Assembly (NCBI GenBank): GCA_964568045.1
Contig: CAZMOL010000011.1
Coordinates: forward strand, 1-28,586
DNA from: CAZDDA01 sp964568045
GTDB lineage: Bacteria > Bipolaricaulota > Bipolaricaulia > UBA7950 > UBA9294
Reading direction: 5' to 3'
Length of the DNA: 28,586 bases
Shown: one piece after another, positions 15,221 to 23,449 of the stretch
Layout of the letters: every line of letters begins with the position of its first letter
Position numbering within the stretch: the stretch's first letter is position 1
The notes under the pieces: model-generated
What the model was told of the DNA's origin: nothing
What the model saw: the letters and a program-made list of their open reading frames with translations, nothing else
Database searches by the model: none
Translations under genes and position numbers: made by a program

Positions 15221-16162
15221 TCACCGATAGCGAATGCGGGGATCGAGCAGGCCGTAGATGATGTCCACCGAGAAGTTCACAGCCGCAATCAAGAAGGCAA
15301 TAACTACCGTGATTCCTTGCACAAGCGGGAGATCACGTGAGCTGATCGCCTGAAAGGCAAGCCGCCCCACCCCCGGGAGGTAGAAAACGTTCTCGATAAT
15401 GATGCTTCCCGCGATAAGTTGCGCTACCAACAGCCCCGCGAGAGTGACAAGTGTGATCAGTGCATTCTTCATCGCGTGCTTGTAGAGTACGCACCACTCC
15501 GCTAGCCCCTTGGCTCGGGCCGCGGTGATGTACCGCTCATTGAGAACCTCAAGAAACGAGGCGCGGGCCAAGCGGCCAAGGACTGCCACTCGGGGCATCG
15601 CAAGTGCGACCGCCGGAAGAAGGAGCGCGACGATCGCCACATGCGCTACCCCCCAACCGGGGAACCCTCCGGCTGGGGTCCAGTGGAGTTGTACCGCAAA
15701 GAGCAGGATGAGCAAGATTCCGACCCAGAATTCGGGAACGATCATCCCTATCTGCATCAGAAAACGACCGGCGTAGTCCCCTACGCGGTTATGTCGGGTG
15801 GCCGTGAAGACACCGAGAGGAATTGCCAGTGTGACTGCCAGCACTATCGCCATCCCGGTTAGGGGCAGCGTGAGCGCAAGACGCGAGCCGATAAGGGTCG
15901 AGATCGGAAGCTCGTGATGAAGCGAAGTACCAAGATCACCGCGCAGGGCGTGTACCAGCCAGTCGACATAGCGTAGGACAGCCGGCCGATCTAGCCCAAG
16001 CCGTAATCGTGTCGCTTCGTAGACCGCCGGGTCGGCGTCGATTCCTAGTACGATCTGTGCGGGGTCGCCTGGAATGACGTTCAGAAAAGCAAACACCGCA
16101 ATGGAGATGAGCAGCAGCGTTCCGACAAGCCCGATAATTCGCTTCCCCAGATACGCTACCAC
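15221..16162 (-). CDS. Dipeptide/oligopeptide-type ABC transporter permease (DppB-like)
   Basis: 313 residues from GTG 16162, four bases after AGGAGGACGG; this start matches the normal DppB length, and further upstream codons are non-homologous. The N-terminus YLGKRIIGLVGTLLLISIAVFAFL is the typical first helix, followed by VIPGDPA, GDLGTSLHHE and LIGSRLALTLPLT, all family landmarks. The EAA loop reads YITAARAKGL...KHAMKNALITL. The end DLPLVQGITVVIAFLI and VDIIYGLLDPRIRYR is diagnostic. It overlaps or abuts the DppC-like gene, so the two are co-translated. A promoter with a consensus TATAAT lies just upstream. Confidence 0.92.
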   Translation of the reverse strand: MVAYLGKRIIGLVGTLLLISIAVFAFLNVIPGDPAQIVLGIDADPAVYEATRLRLGLDRPAVLRYVDWLVHALRGDLGTSLHHELPISTLIGSRLALTLPLTGMAIVLAVTLAIPLGVFTATRHNRVGDYAGRFLMQIGMIVPEFWVGILLILLFAVQLHWTPAGGFPGWGVAHVAIVALLLPAVALAMPRVAVLGRLARASFLEVLNERYITAARAKGLAEWCVLYKHAMKNALITLVTLAGLLVAQLIAGSIIIENVFYLPGVGRLAFQAISSRDLPLVQGITVVIAFLIAAVNFSVDIIYGLLDPRIRYR

Positions 16163-16202
16163 CCGTCCTCCTTCGCGCTCAGATGGATCACCGATCCTTG
16201 CG

Positions 16203-16231
16203 ATTATACTCTTCTCTCTTTCGCATGTGAT
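16203..16231 (-). promoter_or_regulatory. Candidate promoter of the permease pair
   Basis: On the minus strand ATCACA (16231-16226), 17 bases, then a perfect TATAAT (16208-16203), placing initiation about 30 bases ahead of the GTG at 16162. It is divergent from the groES promoter. Confidence 0.5.
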
Positions 16232-16371
16232 GGCAAGCGCTAGAGTCGTAAGGTTGTTACCGTCTGCTTTCAGTTCAGCTGGGCAATCCGCACGCTTGCG
16301 CGGAATGGGAAAGTGGCTACACCCGCGATCGGTCCGCGATTGAGCATGTAATACGGACGAATTGCCCATCC

Positions 16372-16400
16372 TTGACACGGAGGTAAGGACCGGTTACAGT
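16372..16400 (+). promoter_or_regulatory. groES-groEL promoter
   Basis: Perfect TTGACA (16372-16377), 17 bases, TACAGT (16395-16400). The expected initiation site lies inside the CIRCE operator that follows, the usual arrangement for HrcA repression. Confidence 0.75.
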
Positions 16401-16402
16401 TA

Positions 16403-16429
16403 TTAGCAAGCTCTAGGCAAGAGTGCTAA
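16403..16429 (+). promoter_or_regulatory. CIRCE operator (HrcA-binding inverted repeat), degenerate left arm
   Basis: TTAGCAAGC, nine bases, GAGTGCTAA. The right arm is a perfect half of the CIRCE consensus (TTAGCACTC-N9-GAGTGCTAA); the left arm matches at seven of nine positions. Spacing is exactly nine. It overlaps the predicted start of transcription of groES and implies control by the heat-shock repressor HrcA, whose gene is not in the window. Confidence 0.88.
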
Positions 16430-16456
16430 TCATACCGCAAAGGAGGAGGCTGCAAG

Positions 16457-16729
16457 ATGAAGATAAAGCCGTTGGGAAACAGGGTCTTGGCAAAGAAGAT
16501 CGAAGAGGAAGAAGAGCGAAAGACTCCGGGAGGGATTGTCCTCCCCGAGAGCGCGAAGAGCGACAAAGTCGTGCGCGCGGAGGTTATGGCCGTGGGGACG
16601 AACGAGAAGATCGAGGTAAAGAAAGGGGACGAGATAATCGTCTCCAGCTTTGCTGGGACGGAGATGGAGCTCGGCGAAGACAAGCTCCTCCTGGTTAAGG
16701 CCAGTGACATACTAGCGGTCATCGAATAG
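16457..16729 (+). CDS. groES: Co-chaperonin GroES
   Basis: 90 residues, start ATG 16457 after AAAGGAGGAGG. IKPLGNRVLAKKIEEEE opens the protein; the mobile loop that contacts GroEL reads RKTPGGIVLPESAK, and the ending is KLLLVKASDILAVIE. The length is close to normal for the family. It caps the GroEL chamber as a heptamer. It lies 24 bases upstream of groEL behind the same promoter and CIRCE site. Confidence 0.97.
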   Translation: MKIKPLGNRVLAKKIEEEEERKTPGGIVLPESAKSDKVVRAEVMAVGTNEKIEVKKGDEIIVSSFAGTEMELGEDKLLLVKASDILAVIE

Positions 16730-16753
16730 CGAAGACAAAGGGGGATAAAGAAG

Positions 16754-18367
16754 ATGGCAAAAGAAGTGATATTCGGAGAGGAAGCCCGGCGCCGAATGAA
16801 GGCAGGGATTGACAAACTCACCGATGCTGTTCGGATCACGCTCGGGCCGCGGGGCCGCAATGTGATCCTGGCCAAGAAGTTCGGCAGCCCCGACATCACC
16901 AACGACGGGGTGACAATCGCGCAAGAGCAGGAGTACAAAGACGAGTTTGAGAACATGGGTGCCCAGCTGGTGAAAGAAGTTGCCTCCAAGACGAACGACA
17001 TCGCCGGCGACGGGACGACCACCGCGACCATCCTTGCTCATGCCATGATCGAGGAGGGGTTCAAGAACCTGGCTGCCGGGGCGAATCCGATGGAACTCAA
17101 GCGGGGGTTGGAGAAGGGATGCGCCGGGGTCGTTGAGTCGCTGAAAAAGCAGTCTCGTAAGCTCAAGACCAAGGAAGAGACGGCGCAAGTGGCCACCATT
17201 TCCGCCAATGACGAATCGATCGGCAAGATCATCGCTGACGCGATGGAGGCCGTGGGCGAAGATGGGGTCATCACCGTGGAGGATTCCGACACGATTGAGA
17301 CGAACTACGAAGTTGTCGAGGGAATGCAGTTCGACCGAGAATATATTTCCCCGTACTTCGTCACTGACCCCAAAAAGATGGAGGTTCTCCTCGAGAAGCC
17401 CCACATCTTGATTACGGACCAGGAGCTCAAGAACGCGGCCGATCTTGTCCCGATGCTGGAACGAGTGGCGCAGAGCGGCAAACCGGTCTTGGTCATTGCC
17501 AAGGACGTGACCGGCGAGGCCCTCACCACTCTCGTTTTGAACAAGCTGAAGGGGACACTGACGAGCTGTGCAGTGAAGGCTCCCGGCTTCGGGGATCGCC
17601 GCAAGGCGATGCTCGAGGACATCGCCGTGCTTACGGGCGCCACGGTGATTGCCGAGGACGCAGGGATGCAGATCAAGGACACCACGCTCGATATGCTCGG
17701 CCACGCGGAGACGGTGAAAGTGGACTCCGACAACACGACGATCATCGGCGGTGCAGGATCGGAGGACGCGATCAAGGGGCGTATCGAGCAGATTGACGCC
17801 CAGATCGAGACAACCGACTCCGACTACGACCGGGAGAAGCTGGAGGAACGCAAGGCCAAGCTCGCCGGCGGAGTAGCCGTGATCAAGGTCGGCGCTCCCA
17901 CCGAGACCGAGCTGTCCGAGAAGAAGCACCGAATGGAGGACGCACTCGAGGCGACCAAGGCGGCCGTTGACGAGGGCATTCTTCCAGGTGGTGGCGTCGC
18001 TCTAATCACTGGTGCAAAGGCACTGGATAACCTCAAGCTAAAAGGCGATGAGGCCGTTGGGGTGAGAATCCTTCACCGCGCCCTGGAGGCCCCATTGCGC
18101 CAATTGGCGAACAACGCTGGGTTTGAGGGGGCGATCGTGGTTGAGCGTGTCCGGGAAGAAAAACCCGGAGTCGGCTTCGACGTCGTGGCAGAAGAATACC
18201 GCGACATGTTCGATGCCGGCATCATCGACCCGACCAAGGTGGCTCGATCGGCACTGCAGAATGCGGTTTCGATTGCAGGGATGCTTCTCACTACCGATGC
18301 CTTGGTTGCGGAGATCAAGGAAGACGAGAAAGCTCCGGCAATGCCTCAGCCGCCGATGCCCTACTAG
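16754..18367 (+). CDS. groEL: Chaperonin GroEL (Hsp60)
   Basis: 537 residues, start ATG 16754. All main landmarks are present: LGPRGRNVILAKKFGSPDITNDGVTIA near the N-terminus, the ATP-binding GDGTTTATILAHAM, the apical domain including VPMLERVAQSGKPVLVIAKDV (read as two pieces), and AAVDEGILPGGGVALI, the Hsp60 signature. It folds client proteins in the cytoplasm with GroES. The C-terminus ends EKAPAMPQPPMPY instead of the usual Gly-Met-rich tail that lines the folding chamber. It is transcribed with groES and followed by a strong terminator. Confidence 0.98.
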   Translation: MAKEVIFGEEARRRMKAGIDKLTDAVRITLGPRGRNVILAKKFGSPDITNDGVTIAQEQEYKDEFENMGAQLVKEVASKTNDIAGDGTTTATILAHAMIEEGFKNLAAGANPMELKRGLEKGCAGVVESLKKQSRKLKTKEETAQVATISANDESIGKIIADAMEAVGEDGVITVEDSDTIETNYEVVEGMQFDREYISPYFVTDPKKMEVLLEKPHILITDQELKNAADLVPMLERVAQSGKPVLVIAKDVTGEALTTLVLNKLKGTLTSCAVKAPGFGDRRKAMLEDIAVLTGATVIAEDAGMQIKDTTLDMLGHAETVKVDSDNTTIIGGAGSEDAIKGRIEQIDAQIETTDSDYDREKLEERKAKLAGGVAVIKVGAPTETELSEKKHRMEDALEATKAAVDEGILPGGGVALITGAKALDNLKLKGDEAVGVRILHRALEAPLRQLANNAGFEGAIVVERVREEKPGVGFDVVAEEYRDMFDAGIIDPTKVARSALQNAVSIAGMLLTTDALVAEIKEDEKAPAMPQPPMPY

Positions 18368-18384
18368 TCAGAGACTTGTCTAGG

Positions 18385-18427
18385 CCCCCTTTGCCCGACT
18401 ATGATCGGGCAAAGGGGGTTTTCTTTT
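18385..18427 (+). terminator. Intrinsic terminator after groEL
   Basis: CCCCCTTTGCCCG, an eight-base loop, then CGGGCAAAGGGGG and TTTTCTTTT: a perfect 13-bp GC-rich stem with a U-rich tract. The descending arm (AAAGGGGG) and tract lie directly before the patatin start codon, where the same bases could act as a ribosome-binding site. Confidence 0.92.
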
Positions 18428-19313
18428 GCGAAAGCGGCGGAAGATAGGCCTTGCACTCGGTGGGGGTGGAGCCCGGGGATTCGCCCACCTCGGTGTACTC
18501 ATCGCGCTGGAAGAGCACGGTGTTCCTGTTGACATGATCGTGGGAACCAGCATGGGAGCAGCGATGGGAGCTGCCAAGGCGCTGGGGATGGATCTCAACA
18601 AGCTCGCTCGGCTACTTTCCCATCTTGATCTCAATGAACTACTGCAGGTCTCAGACAACACCATGCGTGAAGTCCAGCGTGCCATCGCTCGGGGGATGGT
18701 GGAGTACGTGCGTGGAACGAGTTGGCGCAAGGAGACTGCCCCGGAGAACCTCGCCCGCATGTACGAACTCTTTTCCCTGCTGACGGCCAAGAAGAGCTTC
18801 TCCGATGTTCAGATTCCATTTGCAGTCGTCGCAGCGGATATTCAGTCCGGGGAGCGGGTCGTGTTGAAGGAAGGGAAACTATATCAAGCGGTCACCGCCA
18901 GTGCAGCCGTCCCAGGAATCTTTGCGCCGGTTGACCACGCTGGTCGTTACCTGATCGACGGAGGCGTGGTAGAAAAGGTCCCGGCCGAGGTGGCAATTGA
19001 CATGGGAGCCGACATCGTGATCGCTGTCGATACCGGTGCACAACTCGCACGCCGCGTTGACAGCAGTTTCGACGTGCTCTTCCAATCACAACGGATTACG
19101 TCACAAGAGCTAACAGCGGTGCAGCTCGAACGCGCACGCAAACGGCTCGATGGCCGCCTTGTCCTCCTTCAACCAAACGTGGCATCGATTACCCTATTTG
19201 CCTTCGAACGACTTCCCCAGGCCGTCCAGGCAGGCAAGGAGGAGACTCTTGCACGTATGGCCGAAATCAAACAGCTGTGCGGGATCCGCGGACCCTGGTC
19301 TAGGGTTCGTTAG
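18426..19313 (+). CDS. Patatin-like phospholipase
   Basis: 295 residues if it starts at the TTG at 18426, eight bases after the AGGGGG of the groEL terminator; no ATG gives a full-length protein. The patatin landmarks are complete: the oxyanion loop GLALGGGGARGFAHLGVL (residues 8-25), the nucleophile elbow G-T-S-M-G with Ser42, and the Asp of D-G-G (Asp178) in YLIDGGVVEKVP, forming the Ser-Asp dyad. It resembles the bacterial RssA/NTE-like group, cytoplasmic and free of a signal peptide, and acts on phospholipid or lysophospholipid esters. Because the start and the terminator share bases, expression depends on read-through from groEL or on a promoter not identified here. Its last 14 bases overlap the convergent lamin-tail gene. 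Confidence 0.9.
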   Translation: MRKRRKIGLALGGGGARGFAHLGVLIALEEHGVPVDMIVGTSMGAAMGAAKALGMDLNKLARLLSHLDLNELLQVSDNTMREVQRAIARGMVEYVRGTSWRKETAPENLARMYELFSLLTAKKSFSDVQIPFAVVAADIQSGERVVLKEGKLYQAVTASAAVPGIFAPVDHAGRYLIDGGVVEKVPAEVAIDMGADIVIAVDTGAQLARRVDSSFDVLFQSQRITSQELTAVQLERARKRLDGRLVLLQPNVASITLFAFERLPQAVQAGKEETLARMAEIKQLCGIRGPWSRVR

Positions 19314-20232
19314 CGATGGCGAAAACCGGACTCACTGCCTCTCCGAAGAGATCTTCGCGGTCGGTTGCGGTTACTTTCAGCTGATAGGAGGTACCGTCAG
19401 GGAGTGCTGTAGGATCCCATGTGTACGCTCCACTGTTCGCCAACCCCTCGAGCAGAGGCTCCCACGTTTCCCCTCCGTCACTCGACAGGTAGATGTCAAT
19501 CCGCAATTGCTCAGGGGGGCCGTCTGGATCGACTGCCGACCAGATGATGCTGCTCTGTGCACGTTCATCCGCGCTTTCCGTAGGCGCAATGAGAGTCACG
19601 ACGGGCACGGTCTCTGCAATAATGGCTGCTGAGTTCTTTACTCCAGGAGTTCCATTGAGTGTCTCCCCGTTGGCGTCGCTGCCGCAGCGAATCACCCCGT
19701 CATTGCTGTGCCAGTTTCCGGGGACATCGGCGCCGGCAGGGTCTACACGTTCCATGGTGGCATAGGGAAGCTCAACGGTGGACGCACTTCCGGCGGCCCA
19801 TCCCTCCTGATTTGCGTTTGCAGTATCGACCTCGTCGCCGTTTGCATCAATCAGCCGCAAAACCAGTCCGGCGTTGATAAGGTTCCCGACGTAGATTAGG
19901 TCTGCCTCGATGTCGGATATTGTGGCATCGTCAGTCCGCTCGAGGAGAAGGAAATCGTCAGGCCCCACAGCACTCTGCCGTATCTCTCTGGTGGCTCCAT
20001 CGAGCTCTCCCAGATGGATCACCGTATCAGCGAAGACAAGCGTCCAACCGACAAGGTCAATGGGTTCGTCTGACACGTTAACTAGCTCAATCCACTCATC
20101 TGCACTGCTCGCCGCACTCCCTGCCCACGCTATCTCATTGATAACCAACGTCTTTCCGATTGCAGTCGGTCCCACAAGCAAAGCGAGAATGACTCCCACC
20201 AAACCTATAAACCCAACGCGTTTTGCCATCAT
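19300..20232 (-). CDS. Secreted lamin-tail-domain protein with C-terminal Fn3-like domain
   Basis: 310 residues; the start is ATG 20232 (second Met at 20229) behind AGAGGAGGAA. The signal peptide covers residues 5-26. Residues 28-135 form a lamin tail domain: LVINEIAWAGS, then DEWIELVNVSDEPIDLVGWTL (a canonical 'EWiElyNpsd..vdLsGWtl' pattern) and DDFLLLERTDD. A PGNWHSNDGVIRCGSD ... NGTPGVKNS stretch typical of bacterial LTD proteins follows. The last 90 residues (VTLIAPTES ... GETWEPLLEGLANSGAYTWDPTALPDGTSYQLKVTATD) are an Fn3/Ig-like domain with sugar-surface-protein features. Function is unknown; LTD proteins are extracellular or cell-surface. A strong promoter is found upstream. Confidence 0.85.
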   Translation of the reverse strand: MMAKRVGFIGLVGVILALLVGPTAIGKTLVINEIAWAGSAASSADEWIELVNVSDEPIDLVGWTLVFADTVIHLGELDGATREIRQSAVGPDDFLLLERTDDATISDIEADLIYVGNLINAGLVLRLIDANGDEVDTANANQEGWAAGSASTVELPYATMERVDPAGADVPGNWHSNDGVIRCGSDANGETLNGTPGVKNSAAIIAETVPVVTLIAPTESADERAQSSIIWSAVDPDGPPEQLRIDIYLSSDGGETWEPLLEGLANSGAYTWDPTALPDGTSYQLKVTATDREDLFGEAVSPVFAIANEP

Positions 20233-20260
20233 CTGTTCCTCCTCTTAGCATCTTATTTCT

Positions 20261-20279
20261 TGTCAGCTGTCTGCTGACA
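20261..20279 (-). promoter_or_regulatory. Perfect inverted repeat in the leader of the lamin-tail gene
   Basis: TGTCAGC, five bases, GCTGACA: a perfect seven-base dyad. It lies about 13 bases downstream of the expected transcription start and before the ribosome site. It could be an operator or an RNA hairpin; no U-run follows, so termination is unlikely. Confidence 0.5.
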
Positions 20280-20298
20280 TCGTCCTGTCATATAAATC

Positions 20299-20327
20299 AT
20301 GATACTGTCGTAACGCTACGATGTCAA
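20299..20327 (-). promoter_or_regulatory. Strong sigma70-type promoter of the lamin-tail gene
   Basis: On the minus strand a perfect TTGACA (20327-20322), 17 bases, TATCAT (20304-20299). The spacer contains the dyad TCGTA-GCGT-TACGA. The leader to the ATG at 20232 is about 60 bases. Confidence 0.7.
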
Positions 20328-20508
20328 CCCTAGAATGGTATCACCGAAGACCGTACGGACGATGAAACAATCCACGTTGCCTGTCATCCTCTTGTTGTCT
20401 GGGATCAGCCAAATAGCATTGCCAGGATGATCCGGAGAGTTTACACTTCGGAAAGCCAACGTACGGGGCGAGGGGGCCGCAGTGGTTTTTGTGCGCGATT
20501 GAGGGAAG

Positions 20509-21753
20509 ATGAACACGTTACTTGCTATCGGAATCGTGATTGCCTCCGGCTTTGCTTTCGGAGAAGTTGCGGGGAAGCTTGGCCTTCCTCGGGTTACGGG
20601 GTACATTCTTGCAGGCGTTCTCCTTAATCCAGGGGTTTTTCATATTGTTCCGGTGAGCTTCGTGCAAGCTACTGAACCGGTCACCAACATCGCGCTTGCC
20701 ATCCTGACATTTGCGGTCGGCGGCACTCTAGCCCTCGCACCCCTACGGGAACTAGGTAAGGGGGTCGCCTTTATTGCTGTGGGAGAGGCGCAGCTGGCGG
20801 CACTGACCGTCACCCTGGGAACACTGGCCACTCTGCCGTTTCTTATTCGCTTTGAGAATGCAAGTTACCTCGTGACGTATCTTCCTCTTTCGCTTCTTCT
20901 GGGATCGCTTGCTTCACCAACCGACCCTTCTGCAACCCTTGCCGTCATGCACCAGTACAAGGCGAAGGGCCCTGTGGCATTCAGCATCATGGCCGCCGCT
21001 GCTCTTGACGATGCGTTTGGACTGGTAAACTTTAGCGTTGCCATGATGCTTGCAGCCGTACTGACAGCACATGTGTCTTTGCATGCTTCGTCTTTTGTCA
21101 CACCCTTTCTTGGCATTGGCGGAGCAGTTCTCCTCGGAATCATGCTTGGCATCGTATTCCACGTGGTGTCACGCGTCATTCACGGAGAACAGGAGGGTCT
21201 GTTCATTGTTCTCATCCTAGGTATTCTTACTCTGTGCTACGGCATCGCCACCCTGCTTGGCCTGGATCAGCTCCTAGCGACGATGAGCGTGGGGGTCACT
21301 GTGGTCAACTTCGGTCACGAGAGGGACAAGATCTTCCGGCTTGTTGAAACCTACGCGGAGCCACTCGTGTTCGTTCTGTTTTTCACCATCAGCGGGATGT
21401 ACCTTGATTTTCAGATCCTGTTCAAGTTTTTTCCCGTCGTCCTTCTTTTCGTCGTCTTCCGCTGCGTTGGGAAACTGGCGGGGGCCTACGCCGGCGCCTC
21501 TCTCGCTCGAGCCGTTCGTTCAGTGCGGCGCTACACGGGTTGGGGCTTGATCCCCCAGGGAGGGATTGTCATTGGGCTGGCTCTAGTGATGAAGCAGGAT
21601 CCTACGCTTGCTTCCCTTAGCGACGTCTTGCTCAACGTGATTATAGGTGCGACGGTCATCCACGAGCTGATAGGCCCATTGACCGCCAAGTTGGCCCTAC
21701 ACAAAGCGGGGGAGCTGTCTGAGAAGACTACCTCCGGACATGGGCCAGAATGA
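20509..21753 (+). CDS. Cation:proton antiporter, CPA2-type
   Basis: 414 residues, start ATG 20509 after GAGGGA. The protein is nearly all transmembrane helices, about twelve. Family landmarks: GEVAGKLGLPRVTGYILAG in the first helices, a LTFAVGGTLAL stretch, SLASPTDPSATLAVMHQYKAKG (the discontinuous helix region), and ALDDAFGLVNFSV, with the D-D pair matching the ion-binding acidic residues of electrogenic antiporters. It probably exchanges Na+ or K+ for H+ across the inner membrane. No TrkA-N or other regulatory domain follows; the protein ends soon after the last helix, with a short polar tail (HKAGELSEKTTSGHG). The 275 bases upstream hold the promoter of the divergent gene but no clear promoter for this one. 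Confidence 0.88.
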   Translation: MNTLLAIGIVIASGFAFGEVAGKLGLPRVTGYILAGVLLNPGVFHIVPVSFVQATEPVTNIALAILTFAVGGTLALAPLRELGKGVAFIAVGEAQLAALTVTLGTLATLPFLIRFENASYLVTYLPLSLLLGSLASPTDPSATLAVMHQYKAKGPVAFSIMAAAALDDAFGLVNFSVAMMLAAVLTAHVSLHASSFVTPFLGIGGAVLLGIMLGIVFHVVSRVIHGEQEGLFIVLILGILTLCYGIATLLGLDQLLATMSVGVTVVNFGHERDKIFRLVETYAEPLVFVLFFTISGMYLDFQILFKFFPVVLLFVVFRCVGKLAGAYAGASLARAVRSVRRYTGWGLIPQGGIVIGLALVMKQDPTLASLSDVLLNVIIGATVIHELIGPLTAKLALHKAGELSEKTTSGHGPE

Positions 21754-21841
21754 CCGAGCATCTGCTGTATCGCTAGCCCCCCCCTCTGTCGTTAGCCAGT
21801 GAACATGACGTTGTGCCCTTCTAACCTGAAAGACGATTCGG

Positions 21842-21847
21842 TATACT
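21842..21847 (+). promoter_or_regulatory. Candidate -10 element of the M1 peptidase gene
   Basis: TATACT within GGTATACTT, about 36 bases before ATG 21884. The base context resembles that at 10641. A -35 at 17-base spacing (TTCTAA) is weak, so this is tentative. Confidence 0.3.
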
Positions 21848-21883
21848 TGGTAATCCTTGCTGACAAGATCGTCTGCGTGCTGC

Positions 21884-23347
21884 ATGGTAAGGATGGAAAT
21901 CGTCGCTTTTACAGGAAATCGAAGACTGTACCGCCTAGTTGACGTGGCTCTTGTCGCGGTTGTTGTGTGCCACGTTGCCTCCTTGGGAGGTGGCTTTCCT
22001 CTTTCGCCGGCTGAAGTTACTCACTACGACATCACCCTGAAAATTGACTTTGCAGGAGGAATATTCCGCGGCACGCAGACGATTGACTACCTCAATACGA
22101 CCGGCAGCCAACTTGAGGAGGTCTTCTTTAGACTCTATCCGAATGCCCCTGCGATCTATGGAAACGGCCTTCTCAACGTGGTTGCGGCCGAAGTAGGCGG
22201 GAAACCCGTTGAGACGAGAACCTTTGTGCATGACACGGCTCTGTGCGTTCCCCTTGCCTCCCCGCTTGATCAAGGGGAACGGATCTCACTGAAGATGGAT
22301 TTCAACGGCCAAACCGCCACGTGGGAGGAGGACTCTCGCACATCGGCGGGGTATGGAATCTACGCAACGTCCTCTCGAGCCATGGTACTGGCCTCTTTTT
22401 ATCCGATTCTTGCTGTCTATGATGAAGAAGGTTGGAACATCGATCCGATTGCCGAGATTGGCGATGCCGTTTTCAGCGAAGTGGCTTCATATACGGTAAA
22501 CGTGACGGCTGATCCCGAGCTTAGCATCCTTACCTCGGGGCGAGACGTCGATCAATGGGAGGAGGACGGACGGCGCAACTACAGGTTCAGCGGACAGGGA
22601 ATACGAGATTTTGTCATCGTTGTTGGAGATGGGCACCTAGAACGAAGCGAGATGGTGGACAGTGTACTCCTGCGTACCAACTTCCTTCCACAACACAGTC
22701 GTGCAGGCGAGATCGCAATGGTACGAGCCAAGATGGCGATCGATCTCTATCAACGGTCCTTTGGACCCTTTGTCTTGCACGAACTCGACCTGGTTGAGGT
22801 TCCGCTTGTAAGGGCGGCGGGGGTGGAGTACCCGGGGTTGCTTCTCATCGCCGAGGACTATTGCGAGCGTCCAGCCGATACGTTTTTTGACATCATCGTT
22901 GCCCACGAGGTCGCGCATCAGTGGTGGTACGCAGTGGTAGGCAGTGACGTCATCGAGGAGCCGTGGCTTGACGAGGCACTTGCCACCTACTCTTCTGCTC
23001 TCTTTCTCGAAGAGGTATACGGCACTGTCGTGGCGCAAGAAACGATAGGGGAATGGCAGACCTCGTATCAATCCGCCCGCGCACGCTATCCGGAGCTTTC
23101 AGTCGCATCTTCACTTCATGACTTCCCCGACTCAGCTTCCTACAGTTCGTTTGTCTATAGTGGCGGTGCGGTCTTCCTAGATAAAGTGCGCCGAAGGATC
23201 GGCGATGCCGTCTTTTTCGACGCCCTTGCCGACTACTATCGCGATCTTGCATTCCGGATTGCCCACAGTGCGGACTTGCTGACGCATTTTGAGCAGGCCT
23301 GCGGTTGTACCCTTTCGGATATCTTCTCCCAGTATCTCGAACCGTAG
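21884..23347 (+). CDS. Membrane-associated M1-family metallopeptidase
   Basis: 487 residues from ATG 21884; ATG 21893 and an upstream TTG (21857) are alternatives and none has a good ribosome site. A hydrophobic segment (residues 20-35) could be a signal peptide or anchor. The gluzincin motif is intact: H-E-V-A-H (His341, Glu342, His345), 18 residues, then Glu364 in WLDEALATYSS. The exopeptidase-type loop before it reads AAGVEYPGLLLI in place of the classical GAMEN. The N-terminal beta domain (HYDITLKIDFAGGIFRGTQTIDYLN, in pieces) and the catalytic domain are present, but the long C-terminal helical domain of aminopeptidase N is absent, so this is a short M1 form. It probably trims peptides outside the cell or at the membrane; two secreted-protein genes follow. 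Confidence 0.88.
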   Translation: MVRMEIVAFTGNRRLYRLVDVALVAVVVCHVASLGGGFPLSPAEVTHYDITLKIDFAGGIFRGTQTIDYLNTTGSQLEEVFFRLYPNAPAIYGNGLLNVVAAEVGGKPVETRTFVHDTALCVPLASPLDQGERISLKMDFNGQTATWEEDSRTSAGYGIYATSSRAMVLASFYPILAVYDEEGWNIDPIAEIGDAVFSEVASYTVNVTADPELSILTSGRDVDQWEEDGRRNYRFSGQGIRDFVIVVGDGHLERSEMVDSVLLRTNFLPQHSRAGEIAMVRAKMAIDLYQRSFGPFVLHELDLVEVPLVRAAGVEYPGLLLIAEDYCERPADTFFDIIVAHEVAHQWWYAVVGSDVIEEPWLDEALATYSSALFLEEVYGTVVAQETIGEWQTSYQSARARYPELSVASSLHDFPDSASYSSFVYSGGAVFLDKVRRRIGDAVFFDALADYYRDLAFRIAHSADLLTHFEQACGCTLSDIFSQYLEP

Positions 23348-23449
23348 AACGGAAACTGGGCTCCAGGCTCTCATCGTGGATCGGCCACGAAACTTTCGCT
23401 TCGACTTCGTGTATCTTTGGACGATCCATCCAGAAAAAGGAGGCTTCCG

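Noticed and set aside
16712..17929. 405-codon frame on the minus strand opposite groEL
   Set aside because: Lies entirely antisense to an unmistakable groEL; long antisense frames are common opposite GC-rich coding sequence.
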